Below the pieces are notes generated by a model. The model worked only from the letters and a program-made list of their open reading frames with translations, did no database searches and was not told the origin of the DNA. Position numbers and translations under genes: made by a program. Shown here in pieces: positions 23,049 through 32,074 of a stretch of DNA of 64,000 bases. The stretch covers positions 331,001-395,000 of the forward strand of contig NZ_CP006992.1 of the NCBI RefSeq assembly GCF_001542815.1, in the 5' to 3' direction. Each line of letters begins with the position of its first letter. The stretch's first letter is position 1. This stretch comes from Methylobacterium sp. AMS5 (GTDB lineage: Bacteria; Pseudomonadota; Alphaproteobacteria; Rhizobiales; Beijerinckiaceae).

Positions 23049-24507
23049 AAGTACGGCCGTCGCGCTCGATCAGCGCGATCGAGGCGGTCGGTCCCCAGCT
23101 TCCGGCGGCGTAGGGGCGCGGCGGGTCTGGACGGTCGGCCCAGGCCTTGAGCAAGGTGTCGGCCCAGGCCCAGGCCACCTCCACCTCGTCGCGGCGCATG
23201 AACAGGGTGGCGTTGCCGCGCACCACGTCCATCAGCAAGCGCTCGTAGGCGTCGGGGTAGCGCTGCTTGAACGTCTCCTCGAACGAGATGTCGAGATTGG
23301 TCGGGCGCAGGCGCATGCCGCCGGGACCCGGATCCTTGGTCATCACTTCGAGCTTCATCCCCTCCTCCGGCTGGAGCCGGATGACGAGGCGGTTCGGCTC
23401 GCGCCCGAAGGCGTCCGTCGGAAAGATCGAGAAGGGCGAGGCGCGGAACTGCACCACGATCTCGGACAATTTCTTCGGCAGGCGCTTGCCGGTGCGAACG
23501 TAGAACGGCACCCCCGCCCAGCGCCCGCTGCGCACTTCGAGCTTGAGGGCGACGAAGGTCTCGGTGCGGCTCGCGGCACTGTTGCCGAGGTCGGTGTGGT
23601 AGCCCTCCACCGGCCTGCCGCTGACGGCGCCCGCCACGTACTGCCCCCGCACGGTCACGCTCTGCACGTCGGCGGCGGTGATGGGTTTGAGGGCGCGCAG
23701 CACCTTCAGCTTCTCGTCCCGCACGGAGTTCGCGTCGAGCGAGATCGGGCTCTCCATCGCCGTGAGGCAGAGGAGCTGGAGGATATGGTTCTGCACCATG
23801 TCGCGCAGCGCACCGGAGGTGTCGTAGTAGCCGCCGCGCCCCTCGACGCCGACCGTCTCGCCCACCGTGATCTGCACGTGGTCGATCACGTCGGCGTTCC
23901 AGAGCCGCTCGAAGATCGTGTTGGCAAAGCGCAGGGCCAGCAGGTTCTGCACCGTCTCCTTGCCGAGATAGTGGTCGATGCGGAAGATTTGGCTCTCGGG
24001 AAACACCGCGCCGACGGCGTCGTTGATGGCGCGGGCCGATTTCAGGTCCTTGCCGATCGGCTTTTCGAGCACGACGCGGCTGTTCTCACCGATCAGCCCG
24101 TAACGGTCGAGGCTGCGGCAGATCGAGCCGTAGAGATCGGGCGAGGTGGCGAGATAGTAGGGCCGGATCCGGTCGGGGCGTTCGTCGAGCAGGCTCTTGA
24201 GGTCGTCCCAGCCCTCATCGCCCAGGGCATCGACCGCCACGTAGAACAGGTGATCGAGGAAGCCGGCGAGGCGCGCATCGTCGATCTCGGCCGGCGGCAC
24301 GAAGCTCTTCAGGGCATCGCGGGCGTGCTCCCGGAACTCCTCCACACTCATGTGGCTGCGCGAGGCGCCGATGATGCGGCTCGTCTCGGGGATCTGAGCG
24401 TCGCGATAGCGTTGATAGAGGGCTGGCAGGAGCTTGCGCTGCGTCAGGTCGCCGGTCGCGCCGAACACGACGTAATCGAAGGGCGAGACGGGGATGATGG
24501 TGGCCAA
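23029..24507 (-). CDS. zwf: Glucose-6-phosphate 1-dehydrogenase
   Basis: This encodes 492 residues, the family length, if translation starts at the TTG at 24507. GGGAG lies six bases upstream of that TTG, and the protein then opens with the conserved SPFDYVVFGATGDLTQRKL nucleotide-binding motif. In-frame starts further upstream would add some 40 Arg/Pro-rich residues. The substrate motif RIDHYLGKE contains the active-site His region; EKPIGKDL, the GGYYDTSGALRDM loop and FYVRTGKRL are also typical. The enzyme makes 6-phosphogluconolactone and NADPH at the entry of the oxidative pentose phosphate and Entner-Doudoroff routes. pgl and gnd are not beside it. Confidence 0.94.
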   Translation of the reverse strand: MATIIPVSPFDYVVFGATGDLTQRKLLPALYQRYRDAQIPETSRIIGASRSHMSVEEFREHARDALKSFVPPAEIDDARLAGFLDHLFYVAVDALGDEGWDDLKSLLDERPDRIRPYYLATSPDLYGSICRSLDRYGLIGENSRVVLEKPIGKDLKSARAINDAVGAVFPESQIFRIDHYLGKETVQNLLALRFANTIFERLWNADVIDHVQITVGETVGVEGRGGYYDTSGALRDMVQNHILQLLCLTAMESPISLDANSVRDEKLKVLRALKPITAADVQSVTVRGQYVAGAVSGRPVEGYHTDLGNSAASRTETFVALKLEVRSGRWAGVPFYVRTGKRLPKKLSEIVVQFRASPFSIFPTDAFGREPNRLVIRLQPEEGMKLEVMTKDPGPGGMRLRPTNLDISFEETFKQRYPDAYERLLMDVVRGNATLFMRRDEVEVAWAWADTLLKAWADRPDPPRPYAAGSWGPTASIALIERDGRTWHEEIG

Positions 24508-24784
24508 GCGCGGCTCCCATGTTTCGCGCAGGATTGTTTCGCGCGGGATTCGAAGTGCCGGTCGGCGGCAGAAACGGCTCCTGCGGCCCCGCGGCTCGCA
24601 CCCGAGAGGTTGCCGAAGCTCGGAAGCCTCCGGCACGGTGGGTTATCGGTTCATGGCGACGCCTTGCAAGGGCGCTGCCGAACAAACGAGCCGAGACCTT
24701 TGAACCGGAGGGTCACCGCCACGGGTGCGTCTCTCCGGGTCCGCAGAAGCGCGCCCCCCAACGCCCGCTCGTAGCGCCATCGTC

Positions 24785-25222
24785 TCACCCGGGCGAGAGG
24801 CGGCTGCGGCGCGTGCCGATGGAGCTGTAATTCGGGTTCGACTTCGAAGCCGGCTCGTCGGCCGGTGGCTTCTTCTCTTCGGCGACCGGCAGCTTGGCGA
24901 TGCGCTCGATGCGCACGCCTGCGTAATTGCCCTGCCGCCATGCGAGATTGACCCTCAGCACGAAATCCCGGCCGATAATTCTGATCATGAACGAGGCCGG
25001 CAATTCATACGCCGCGGGCACGCCGAGTTTGGCCCCGGATTTTGAGATATCCTTGACGTTGCAGGGGATCTCGGTGCCGTCGAACAGCCGGATGAGCGCG
25101 ATCCAGTTCGTGGACGTCCGCTCCTCACGCCGCGCGATAAGCGCCGCTTCGTCGTCGGTTGTCAGCTCGAAGGGGAGATCGGCGATCTGGGTCTGGGAAT
25201 CCGGCATGGGGCCCCATGGCAT
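24785..25222 (-). CDS. PilZ domain protein
   Basis: This encodes 145 residues from the ATG at 25222; a second ATG five codons in (25207) is equally possible. A PilZ domain, the c-di-GMP binding module, covers about residues 30-110: the RxxxR motif in ARREERTSTNW and the second motif in VKDISKSGAKLG, with beta strands between (WIALIRLFDGTEIPC). The C-terminal tail is Lys/Pro/Ser-rich and disordered. There is no other domain, so this is a stand-alone adaptor that could respond to c-di-GMP. Divergent from the small gene at 25596. Confidence 0.85.
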   Translation of the reverse strand: MPWGPMPDSQTQIADLPFELTTDDEAALIARREERTSTNWIALIRLFDGTEIPCNVKDISKSGAKLGVPAAYELPASFMIRIIGRDFVLRVNLAWRQGNYAGVRIERIAKLPVAEEKKPPADEPASKSNPNYSSIGTRRSRLSPG

Positions 25223-25595
25223 AAGGCTTCTTGAAGCCGACCATACAGGCAAAGTGTTGATGCAACATTTGCACCGCGACAGACCTCCGCCGACGGCCCG
25301 CATTTCGCTGCGCCAAAACCCGACATCCATCGAGGACGCACAGCGCCCGACACCATGCGCACCACGAATGCTGCCGGCCACCGCATGTGCGGCCAAGCTG
25401 GCGAAGGAATTCGGAATGAAATCGATTTTATGTTCGGCGGCCGCAGCCGCACTGCAGAACAAGTCGGCTCTTCTTGCAGCGCAACAAAAATATTGTCCAA
25501 CGCGAAGCTCGAAGCGGCTTGCAAGACATGAACAACCGATTAACCTGCCCCCATCGTAACGCGTTCGAAGTTGACCCCTGGCAGGGAGAGGTCCC
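25223..25595. other. Intergenic region, no supported gene
   Basis: 373 bases between the divergent PilZ gene and a small gene. The part 25400-25540 is less GC-rich than average. No coding frame with acceptable composition or ribosome site, and no RNA gene, is apparent. Confidence 0.5.
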
Positions 25596-25757
25596 ATGTC
25601 CGAGCTCATTCGCGTGAAACCGACTCATGACGGCACCTACACCGTCTATCGCGGGTCGATGGCCCTGGTCTCGGGCCTGACGAGGCTGCAGGCCGAGCGC
25701 TACGAGGCGAGCATCGCTCACCGGCAGCGCGCGTTCTCACCCCTCCTCGGCGCCTGA
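25596..25757 (+). CDS. Small hypothetical protein
   Basis: This encodes 53 residues (MSELIRVKPTHDGTYTVYRG... SPLLGA). A strong ribosome site, GGGAGAGG, lies a few bases upstream of the ATG. The sequence alternates polar and aromatic residues like a small beta sheet followed by an amphipathic helix (LTRLQAERYEASIAHRQRAF). No family is recognised. It ends in a shared terminator hairpin facing cutA. Confidence 0.72.
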   Translation: MSELIRVKPTHDGTYTVYRGSMALVSGLTRLQAERYEASIAHRQRAFSPLLGA

Positions 25758-25776
25758 AGCGCTCGAGCGCCGTCTC

Positions 25777-25811
25777 AAGGGCGCGGCTCCGGTGACGGGG
25801 TCCGCGCCCTT
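25777..25811. terminator. Bidirectional terminator hairpin before cutA
   Basis: aagggcgcgg (25777-25786) and ccgcgccctt (25802-25811) are perfect ten-base complements with a 15-base loop, between the convergent stops of the small gene and cutA. The A/T pairs at the base give a short U-run on either strand. Confidence 0.65.
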
Positions 25812-25836
25812 CGCATGACGGGTCGAATCGGCTCGA

Positions 25837-26160
25837 TCAGCCGGGGCCGGTTTCCGACGCGATCCAGGCCGCCGTGTCCGGGTCGGCTCCCGAGACCGGT
25901 AGATGCAGGATGATCGGAGTTTCGTAGGGGTGACGCCGCTTCAGTTCCGCCGCCAGGGCGTCGGCCCGGCCCTCTCGAGTCTTGAAGATCGCGACGACCT
26001 CCGTGCCGCGCTCGACCGCGCCTTTCCAGGCATAGACCGACTGCATCCCCGGGATCACGTTCACACAGGCCGCGAGGCGGGCGCGCACGAGGGCTTCCCC
26101 GACGTCGAGCGCGGTCGGGGCATCGGGAAAGGTCGTGTAGACGAGGAGCGGTCGCTCCAT
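25837..26160 (-). CDS. cutA: CutA1 divalent cation tolerance protein
   Basis: This encodes 107 residues, the standard CutA1 length. The ferredoxin-like trimer motifs are present: VYTTFPDAPTALDVGEALVRARLAACVNVIPGMQSVYAWKG and FKTREGRADALAAELKRRHPYETPIIL. The family is linked to copper tolerance in E. coli, but its biochemical role is unsettled. GGGAG precedes the ATG by nine bases. It is divergent from nadK, with about 105 bases between. Confidence 0.93.
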   Translation of the reverse strand: MERPLLVYTTFPDAPTALDVGEALVRARLAACVNVIPGMQSVYAWKGAVERGTEVVAIFKTREGRADALAAELKRRHPYETPIILHLPVSGADPDTAAWIASETGPG

Positions 26161-26265
26161 GCTATGGCTCTCCCTCGGCAGGCCGGCGCCCGTTCGCGGG
26201 TGGTCGGCTCGAACCCCGAGTGAGACCGGCTCGGCCTCTTCCCGTCAACAGGGCTGACAGCACGG

Positions 26266-27036
26266 ATGCCGCGTCGCTTTTCACGGATCGCCTTCGTGGC
26301 GAGCCCCACGGCCGATGCGCGGGAGGCGGCGGACCTGCTGATGCGCCGCTACGACCACGTCTCGCCCGAGGAGGCGGATGTCGTCGTCGCGCTCGGCGGC
26401 GATGGCCTGATGCTTCAGGTGCTGCACCGCTTCATGGACGCGCCCAAGCCGATCTACGGCATGAACCGCGGCACGGTCGGCTTCCTGATGAACGAGTTCC
26501 GGGAAGAAGGCCTGCTCGAACGGCTGGAGGCGACCAAGCGTTCGACGATCCACCCGATGACGATGATCGCCACCGACACCGAGGGGAACAGCCACACGGC
26601 GCGGGCGATCAACGAGGTCTACATGCTGCGCCAGACCCACCAGACTGCGAAGCTGCGGGTCTCGGTGGATGACCATGTGCGCCTGCCGGAACTCATCGCC
26701 GACGGCATCCTCGCCGCCACGCCCGCGGGTTCGACTGCCTACAACCTCTCGGTCGGCGGCCCGATCCTGCCGCTCAACGCGCATCTCCTGGCGCTGACGC
26801 CGATCTCGGCCTTCCGGCCCCGGCGCTGGCGTGGCGCGTTGCTGCCGAACCACGCGCGCATCCGCATCGACGTCATCGACGCCGAACACCGCCCCGTGGC
26901 GGCGGTGGCCGACCACACCGAGTTCCGCCGGGTCTGCACCGTGGAGACATGGCTCGACCACGCCACCGATCTCGTGCTGCTGCACGACCCCGGCCACAGC
27001 CTGGAAGAGCGCATTCTGCGCGAGCAGTTCGGTTGA
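26266..27036 (+). CDS. nadK: NAD kinase
   Basis: This encodes 256 residues, the short form found in alphaproteobacteria. The diagnostic GGDG motif is at residues 44-47 (VALGGDGLMLQ). The second conserved region is DGILAATPAGSTAYNLSVGGPIL, and the substrate loop GMNRGTVGFLMNEF is also present. It phosphorylates NAD to NADP in the cytosol. NADP supply is functionally related to zwf nearby, but they are not an operon. It converges on the DUF1674 gene. Confidence 0.95.
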   Translation: MPRRFSRIAFVASPTADAREAADLLMRRYDHVSPEEADVVVALGGDGLMLQVLHRFMDAPKPIYGMNRGTVGFLMNEFREEGLLERLEATKRSTIHPMTMIATDTEGNSHTARAINEVYMLRQTHQTAKLRVSVDDHVRLPELIADGILAATPAGSTAYNLSVGGPILPLNAHLLALTPISAFRPRRWRGALLPNHARIRIDVIDAEHRPVAAVADHTEFRRVCTVETWLDHATDLVLLHDPGHSLEERILREQFG

Positions 27037-27085
27037 TTCGCTTTCGACGCCGCATGTCCTTCGAGGGACCAGGGTCGGCGTCCGG

Positions 27086-27298
27086 TCAGAAGTCGCTGGC
27101 GAGGCCCTTCACTTCCCAGTCCTCGTAGCGGACAGGCTCCAGGCCGCCGCGTCCCAGCGTTTCGGGCCGCTCGGCGATCTTGGCCGCGCGGGCGTCAATC
27201 GCCGCCCGCCGCTCAGCCGCTTCCGCCAGCGCGCGCTGTGCCGCCGGGGAAAGGGCGCGCGAGGCCGCGTCCTTCTCCTTGGCATTCGCCTGCGTCAT
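27086..27298 (-). CDS. DUF1674 (succinate dehydrogenase assembly factor 4-like) protein
   Basis: This encodes 70 residues. The C-terminal motif GGLEPVRYEDWEVKGLASDF is the hallmark of DUF1674/SDHAF4, a small factor that binds the flavinylated SdhA subunit in mitochondria and alphaproteobacteria. The N-terminal part is helical and charged. AAGGAGATCGGC precedes the ATG at 27298, which decides against the longer frame. No sdh genes are adjacent. It is divergent from rsmB. Confidence 0.87.
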   Translation of the reverse strand: MTQANAKEKDAASRALSPAAQRALAEAAERRAAIDARAAKIAERPETLGRGGLEPVRYEDWEVKGLASDF

Positions 27299-27402
27299 GC
27301 CGATCTCCTTCATTGCTTGCATCCCTCGCCGACAGATGTGACTGCGTCGGCTCCGGGGCGAGACCCCGCCGATCCCTTTTAGACCAGAACGGCCCTTTAC
27401 GC

Positions 27403-28767
27403 GTGGCACCGCCCCCCAACCGCCGCCCGCCGCCCCCCTTCGACCCGTCGGTTCCCGGCCTCGCGGCGCGCCACGCGGCGCGGGAAGCGGTGGCGACCCT
27501 GCTCGGGCCCGCCCGCGGCCTCGCGCTCGAGGACGCGCTCGCCCAGGCCGCCCGCGGGGCGGGGTTGGATGCCGGGGAAGCCGCGCTTGCTCGGGCAATC
27601 GCCACGGCGAGCTTCCGCCGCCTCGGCTTCATCCGGGCGGCGCTCGCCGCCCGCCTGCGGGACGGCTTGCCGGAAGACCGGCCCCACCTTCTCGCCTTGC
27701 TCGTAACGGGTGCGGCGCAGATCCTCGATCTGGCGGTGGCCGACCACGCCGCCGTCGATCTCTCGGTGCGCCTCGCGAAAGCCGATCCGCAACTCCAGCA
27801 CCTCGTGCCCCTCGTCAACGCCGTTCTGCGCCGGATCGCACGCGAGCGAGACGCGATCCGGGAGCAGGAGAGCGATCCGCTCGCCCACAACACCCCGGAC
27901 TGGCTCGCCCGGCGCTGGCGGGCCGCCTATGGCGAGGAGGCCGCGCGCCGGATCGCCGTCGCGCATCTCGAAGGCGCGGCCGTCGATCTCACGGTTCCGA
28001 ACGATCCCGAGACCTGGGCCGAACGGCTCGGGGGAATCCGGCTCGATCTCGGATCGGTACGGCTCGCCGAGGTGCGGCAGGCGGTGGCCGAGCTTCCCGG
28101 CTACGCGGAGGGCGCATGGTGGGTGCAGGATGCCGCCGCCGCGCTGCCGGTGCGGCTGCTGGCGCCTGTCTCGGGCGAGCGCGTCGTCGATCTCTGCGCG
28201 GCGCCCGGCGGCAAGACGGCCCAGATGGCTGCCGCAGGCGCGGTGGTCACGGCGGTGGACCGTTCGGCCGTGCGGCTCGAACGCCTCGGGCGGAACCTCG
28301 AACGCCTCGGTCTTTCCGCCGAGGTGGTCACCGCCGATGCCCTCGCCTTGCCGGAGGACGCGCCCTTCGACGCGGTGCTGCTCGATGCGCCCTGCTCGGC
28401 GACCGGCACCATCCGCCGCCATCCCGATGTCGTCTGGACGAAGAGCGAGGCGGACGTGATCCGCTTGGCCGGCCTGCAACGCCGCCTGCTCGACAAGGCC
28501 GCGCGGCTGACGCGCCCCGGCGGTCGCCTGGTCTACTGCACCTGCTCCCTTGAGCCCGAGGAAGGCAGCGCGCAGGTCACGGCGTTCCTGGCCCGCAATC
28601 CGGACTTCGAGCGGATCGCGATCACGCCCGACCGGTTGTCCGGCCATGCCGAGCTGATCGACGCATCGGGCGATCTGCGCACCTTACCGAGTCACGTCGT
28701 GGGCGGCACCGGGCGGGCGGGTGGCCTCGACGGGTTCTTCGCGAGCCTTCTGAGGCGGCGCGATTGA
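27403..28767 (+). CDS. rsmB: RsmB-type 16S rRNA (cytosine-C5) methyltransferase
   Basis: This encodes 454 residues from a GTG at 27403. An N-terminal NusB-like RNA-binding domain (about 15-145: AARHAAREAVATLLGPARGLALEDAL ... LQHLVPLVNAVLRRIARER) precedes a Rossmann methyltransferase. The SAM motif is VVDLCAAPGGKTAQM. The catalytic cysteine is Cys381 in CTCSLEPEEG and the release cysteine is Cys331 in DAPCSATGTIRRHPDV. This architecture is RsmB, which makes m5C967 in 16S rRNA. Upstream in-frame ATGs would add a non-conserved stretch overlapping the divergent DUF1674 gene. Confidence 0.93.
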   Translation: MAPPPNRRPPPPFDPSVPGLAARHAAREAVATLLGPARGLALEDALAQAARGAGLDAGEAALARAIATASFRRLGFIRAALAARLRDGLPEDRPHLLALLVTGAAQILDLAVADHAAVDLSVRLAKADPQLQHLVPLVNAVLRRIARERDAIREQESDPLAHNTPDWLARRWRAAYGEEAARRIAVAHLEGAAVDLTVPNDPETWAERLGGIRLDLGSVRLAEVRQAVAELPGYAEGAWWVQDAAAALPVRLLAPVSGERVVDLCAAPGGKTAQMAAAGAVVTAVDRSAVRLERLGRNLERLGLSAEVVTADALALPEDAPFDAVLLDAPCSATGTIRRHPDVVWTKSEADVIRLAGLQRRLLDKAARLTRPGGRLVYCTCSLEPEEGSAQVTAFLARNPDFERIAITPDRLSGHAELIDASGDLRTLPSHVVGGTGRAGGLDGFFASLLRRRD

Positions 28768-28823
28768 ACCCGGACGTGTGATCCTGTGATCCGGTCCTCC
28801 CGTGGTCCGGGCTCAGGCGCGGC

Positions 28824-28988
28824 TCAGCCGCAATAGGCCCCTAGGCCGGCGCCGACCGTGGCGAGACCCGTCACGAGCGAGAGCCCGCCGGCCATCTCCA
28901 TCCGGGCCGTCCAGCCGGGAAAGCGCGGCGCCTGTCCGGCGAGAGCGAGGCCGCAGGTCAGGCTGACCAGGCTGAGCAGTGCAATCAT
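28824..28988 (-). CDS. Small membrane protein, hypothetical
   Basis: This encodes 54 residues (MIALLSLVSLTCGLALAG... GLGAYCG) with two hydrophobic stretches at about 3-18 and 33-53, so two short membrane helices or a signal plus one helix. AAGGA abuts the ATG without spacing, so the start is uncertain; longer in-frame starts exist. It converges on rsmB. No function can be inferred. Confidence 0.5.
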   Translation of the reverse strand: MIALLSLVSLTCGLALAGQAPRFPGWTARMEMAGGLSLVTGLATVGAGLGAYCG

Positions 28989-29295
28989 TCCTTGTCCCGA
29001 TCGAGCGACCAGCGCGGCGCCGGTCCAGCCGTCCTCAACACGGCCTTCGATGGCGTTAACGCGCCTGCCGCGCTGCCGGGCATCCCCGCTACCCCCGTTC
29101 TCCACAGGTTAGCCGAACCCCCTGGGAAAACGACGCGCCGACAAGGCGGATTCGGCGCCCCGAGGTTGCATAACCTTTGTTACACAATCCCCGTTAACCA
29201 TTCGTTCAAGTGGGTAAACAAAGCCTTAGCGCGACCCATCGGATTGCGTTAAGTTTTTCCTGCACAACGAACTTCCCTCCCGTTTCGGCGGCTCC
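28989..29295. other. Intergenic region, no supported gene
   Basis: 307 bases between the divergent small membrane gene and the multi-TM gene. The section 29165-29270 is less GC-rich (for example cctttgttacacaatccccgtt) and probably contains the promoter of the downstream gene. Confidence 0.5.
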
Positions 29296-30369
29296 ATGTC
29301 TCACGTGTCCAGCTTCTGGGTGCGCTCTCCTCTCATGCTTGCAGGCGCAGCAGGCTTCCTGATTTTCGGGACGGGGGCGGCCAGCGCCCACGTCAAATGG
29401 TTTTGTGCGTTCGATGTCGCCGGGCAGCCCCGGGGCCTCGAGCAGGTCCTCTGCACCGACTTCGAGCTTCTCACCGGATTGGCGCTCGTCTGCCTGATGG
29501 CCGGCTGTCTCATGGAGGGCACGCCGCTCGGCACCGCGCTCCTCAACGCGCTGGACCGCGTGACTGCCTTCGCTCGGGTCAACAGCGGCCTGATCGTGCG
29601 GGCGGTGGTCGGCTTCTTCCTCGTCTCGCTTTGGAACCTCGGCGGCATCATCCTGACGCCGGAGCTGAAGACCGATGTCGCCTGGATCCCGTGGCTCCAG
29701 CTCGCCATGGCCGCCGGGCTCCTCTGGAAGCGCACCCTCCCCTTCACCGCCGCCGGCATCGTGTTCCTCTTCGGCTTCGCCGTCTGGAACTACGGCGTCT
29801 TCCACCTTGCCGATTATCCGGTGTTCCTCGGCGTGGCCGCCTTCCTCGCCCTGACCGCCCTGGACCGCGACCTGTTCGGCCAGCGCCCGATCGACGTGGT
29901 ACGCATCGCCGCCGCGATCACCCTGATGTGGGCCTCGGTCGAGAAGTGGGCCTACCCGCACTGGACCGACCCGCTCATTGCCGCCAAGCCGGCCATGACG
30001 ATGGGCGCCTCGCCGGAACTCTTCATGCAGGCCGCCGGCATCATCGAGTTCACGCTGGCCTTCGCCCTGATCTGGACGCCCCTGGTGCGCCGCGCCTCGG
30101 CGATCATCCTGACGGCGGTCTTCATCTCGGCCATCTTCGAATTCGGCAAGATCGACGCCATCGGGCACTCGGGCATCATCGCGGTCCTGATCGCCATCGC
30201 CGCCGACGACGCCCGGGTCCCCGCCACCCGCCGGGACGTCATTCTGACGCCGGTCTATTATGCCAGTGCGCTGATGCTGTTCCTCGGCGTCTACTACTTC
30301 GCGCACGAAGCCCTCTTCGGCGACGGCTACAGGATCGGCGCGAGCATGACGGGGCTTCCGGTGATCTGA
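29296..30369 (+). CDS. Multi-pass membrane protein, hypothetical
   Basis: This encodes 357 residues with eight or nine hydrophobic helices spread along its length (for example about 13-31, 55-72, 95-120, 128-145, 150-165, 235-255, 262-280, 285-300 and 318-335). The first could be a signal anchor ending ASAHVKWF. Conserved-looking polar positions are in HVKWFCAFD, WASVEKWAYPHWTDPL and SAIFEFGKIDAIGHSG. The C-terminal half resembles DoxX/DoxD-like membrane proteins (WASVEKWAYP, AGIIEFTLAFALIW), but this is weak. The gene stands alone and ends in a hairpin terminator. Confidence 0.8.
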   Translation: MSHVSSFWVRSPLMLAGAAGFLIFGTGAASAHVKWFCAFDVAGQPRGLEQVLCTDFELLTGLALVCLMAGCLMEGTPLGTALLNALDRVTAFARVNSGLIVRAVVGFFLVSLWNLGGIILTPELKTDVAWIPWLQLAMAAGLLWKRTLPFTAAGIVFLFGFAVWNYGVFHLADYPVFLGVAAFLALTALDRDLFGQRPIDVVRIAAAITLMWASVEKWAYPHWTDPLIAAKPAMTMGASPELFMQAAGIIEFTLAFALIWTPLVRRASAIILTAVFISAIFEFGKIDAIGHSGIIAVLIAIAADDARVPATRRDVILTPVYYASALMLFLGVYYFAHEALFGDGYRIGASMTGLPVI

Positions 30370-30733
30370 TCCGACGCGGAACCCGATTACGACGCTCGGG
30401 GGCGCCCCTTGAACAAGGGGGTGCCCCCCAACCGTTCGAGAGCGGCGGCATTCACCATCGACGAGGGGAGCAGCCCGTCCCAGTCGCGCCAAAATGGTTT
30501 GCGAAAGATTTCCGGCAGGCTGGATTCACGTTTCGATAAGTTTAGCCGGGCCGTCGCCCCCTTCATCTAGACACTGAAGCGGGAAATCGGCGATCAGTTC
30601 GAAATGGCGAAAGAAGCATTTCGTTAAATACGCGCCGATGCATTTCCTCTGGACCGTTGCCGTTTAACCCGATGGCAAGCCGCCACCGCCGAAAGTCGGA
30701 TCTCGAGATCGACGCGGCATCGGACGGGATGGC
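30370..30733. other. Intergenic region holding one hairpin
   Basis: 364 bases. Apart from the terminator hairpin at 30398-30429, I see no coding frame or RNA. 30530-30660 is less GC-rich and may hold the promoter of the downstream PLP enzyme. Confidence 0.5.
30398..30429 (+). terminator. Terminator hairpin after the multi-TM gene
   Basis: gggggcgcccctt and aagggggtgccccc form a long GC-rich stem around a four-base loop (gaac), with one mismatch, 28 bases after the stop codon. No T-run follows. It separates this gene from the next, which has its own upstream region. Confidence 0.6.
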
Positions 30734-31918
30734 ATGAGACATCGTGAACAGACCGACGCGACGGAGCGGGATCGCACGGACGGCACCCACCTTCTCCCGA
30801 AGGCCGCCTCGTTCGGCGACCGTCCCCTCCGTGGGCTCGACTTCGCCTCGCAGGATTGCCTCGGCCTCTCGACCCACCCGGACATCGTGGCCACCGCCGC
30901 CGACACCCTGCGCCGCTTCGGCGTGCGCAGCGTCTGCGCCGCGGCCGAGGCCGGTGATTCGGTGGCGTTGGAGCGCCGGATCGCCGACTTCCTTCAGATG
31001 GAGGAGGCTCTGCTCTGCGCGACCGGCCGTGCCGCGGCCCGCACCGTCATCCGCGGCCTCGTGCGCTCGACGGACCACGTGGTGATCGATGCCGCCATCC
31101 GGAGCGGCCTCCGGGAGAGTGCCGAGGCCGCCACCGCAAACCTCCACCCGTTCCGCCATCTCGATGCCGGGCATTGCCGCGCCCGGCTCCGGGCCATCCG
31201 GGCGCGCGACGCCGAGAACGGTATCCTCGTCGTGACCGAGAGCCTGTCGCCGCTCGATTCCGGCACGCCGGACCTCGCCGCCCTGCGCACGCTCTGTGAC
31301 GAGTACGGCGCAACTCTCCTCGTCGACGTCACCCAAGATCTGGGCTGTCTCGGCGAGGACGGGCGCGGCCATCTCGGCCTTCAGGACATGTTGGGCAAGG
31401 CCGATCTGGTGACCGGCAGCTTCTCGAAGAGCTTCGCCTCGAACGGCGGCTTCGTCGCCGCCCGCACCCGCGCGGTCACGGCCTGTCTGCGGGCCGCCGA
31501 GGCCGAAGCGCAGGCCCTCTCGCCGATTCAGATCGCGGTGATCCTCAAGGCGTTCGCCATCCTCGACGAGGCCGACGGGTGTGAACGCCGCGCCCGGCTG
31601 ATGCGCAACGTGCTGAACCTGCGTACGGCCCTGCGGGAGCGGGCGCTGACCGTCTGCGGCGAGCCCTGCACCAGCGTCTCCGTCGCGATCGGCTCCGGCG
31701 AACTCGCCCGCCTTGCCGCACCGCGCCTGATCGAACTCGGCCTGCTGGTCGATCTCACCGCGTCAGCCGAGGCCAGCCGCCTGCGGATGCACGTCACCGC
31801 CGAGCATTCCGATGCGGAGATCGCACGAGCCGCCCTCGGCGTCGCCGAGGCGCTGGACCGGGCGCGCGCCGACCTCGCCGAGCGCTCGCGCCGGCCGAGC
31901 CTGCGCGTCGCCGCTTAG
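30734..31918 (+). CDS. Divergent alpha-oxoamine synthase-like PLP enzyme
   Basis: This encodes 394 residues of the fold type I aminotransferase class. The family pattern of 8-amino-7-oxononanoate/5-aminolevulinate/serine palmitoyl synthases is visible: LRGLDFASQDCLGLSTHPDIV, then a PLP-lysine in TGSFSKSFASNGGFVA. Several usual residues differ. HAS in the substrate loop is replaced (VVIDAAIRSGLRE). The VDEAHSLG segment is LLVDVTQDLGCLG, keeping the Asp that pairs with the PLP nitrogen but not the His. The TG-N segment is CATGRAAARTVI. Reaction and substrate cannot be named. No biotin, haem or sphingolipid genes are close by. Confidence 0.78.
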   Translation: MRHREQTDATERDRTDGTHLLPKAASFGDRPLRGLDFASQDCLGLSTHPDIVATAADTLRRFGVRSVCAAAEAGDSVALERRIADFLQMEEALLCATGRAAARTVIRGLVRSTDHVVIDAAIRSGLRESAEAATANLHPFRHLDAGHCRARLRAIRARDAENGILVVTESLSPLDSGTPDLAALRTLCDEYGATLLVDVTQDLGCLGEDGRGHLGLQDMLGKADLVTGSFSKSFASNGGFVAARTRAVTACLRAAEAEAQALSPIQIAVILKAFAILDEADGCERRARLMRNVLNLRTALRERALTVCGEPCTSVSVAIGSGELARLAAPRLIELGLLVDLTASAEASRLRMHVTAEHSDAEIARAALGVAEALDRARADLAERSRRPSLRVAA

Positions 31919-32074
31919 TGTCTCTCAAAAAATTCCCGCTGCGCCGTCATCGCCAGAGAAAGAACGGCCAGAGATCGGAAGTCTTGTGAGGTACGCTACG
32001 CCCCGGCCCCGGTCGAACGGCGCCGGGAACGCCGTCCCCCGAAACCGGCCACCAAGGCTTCGGGACGGTAATCA

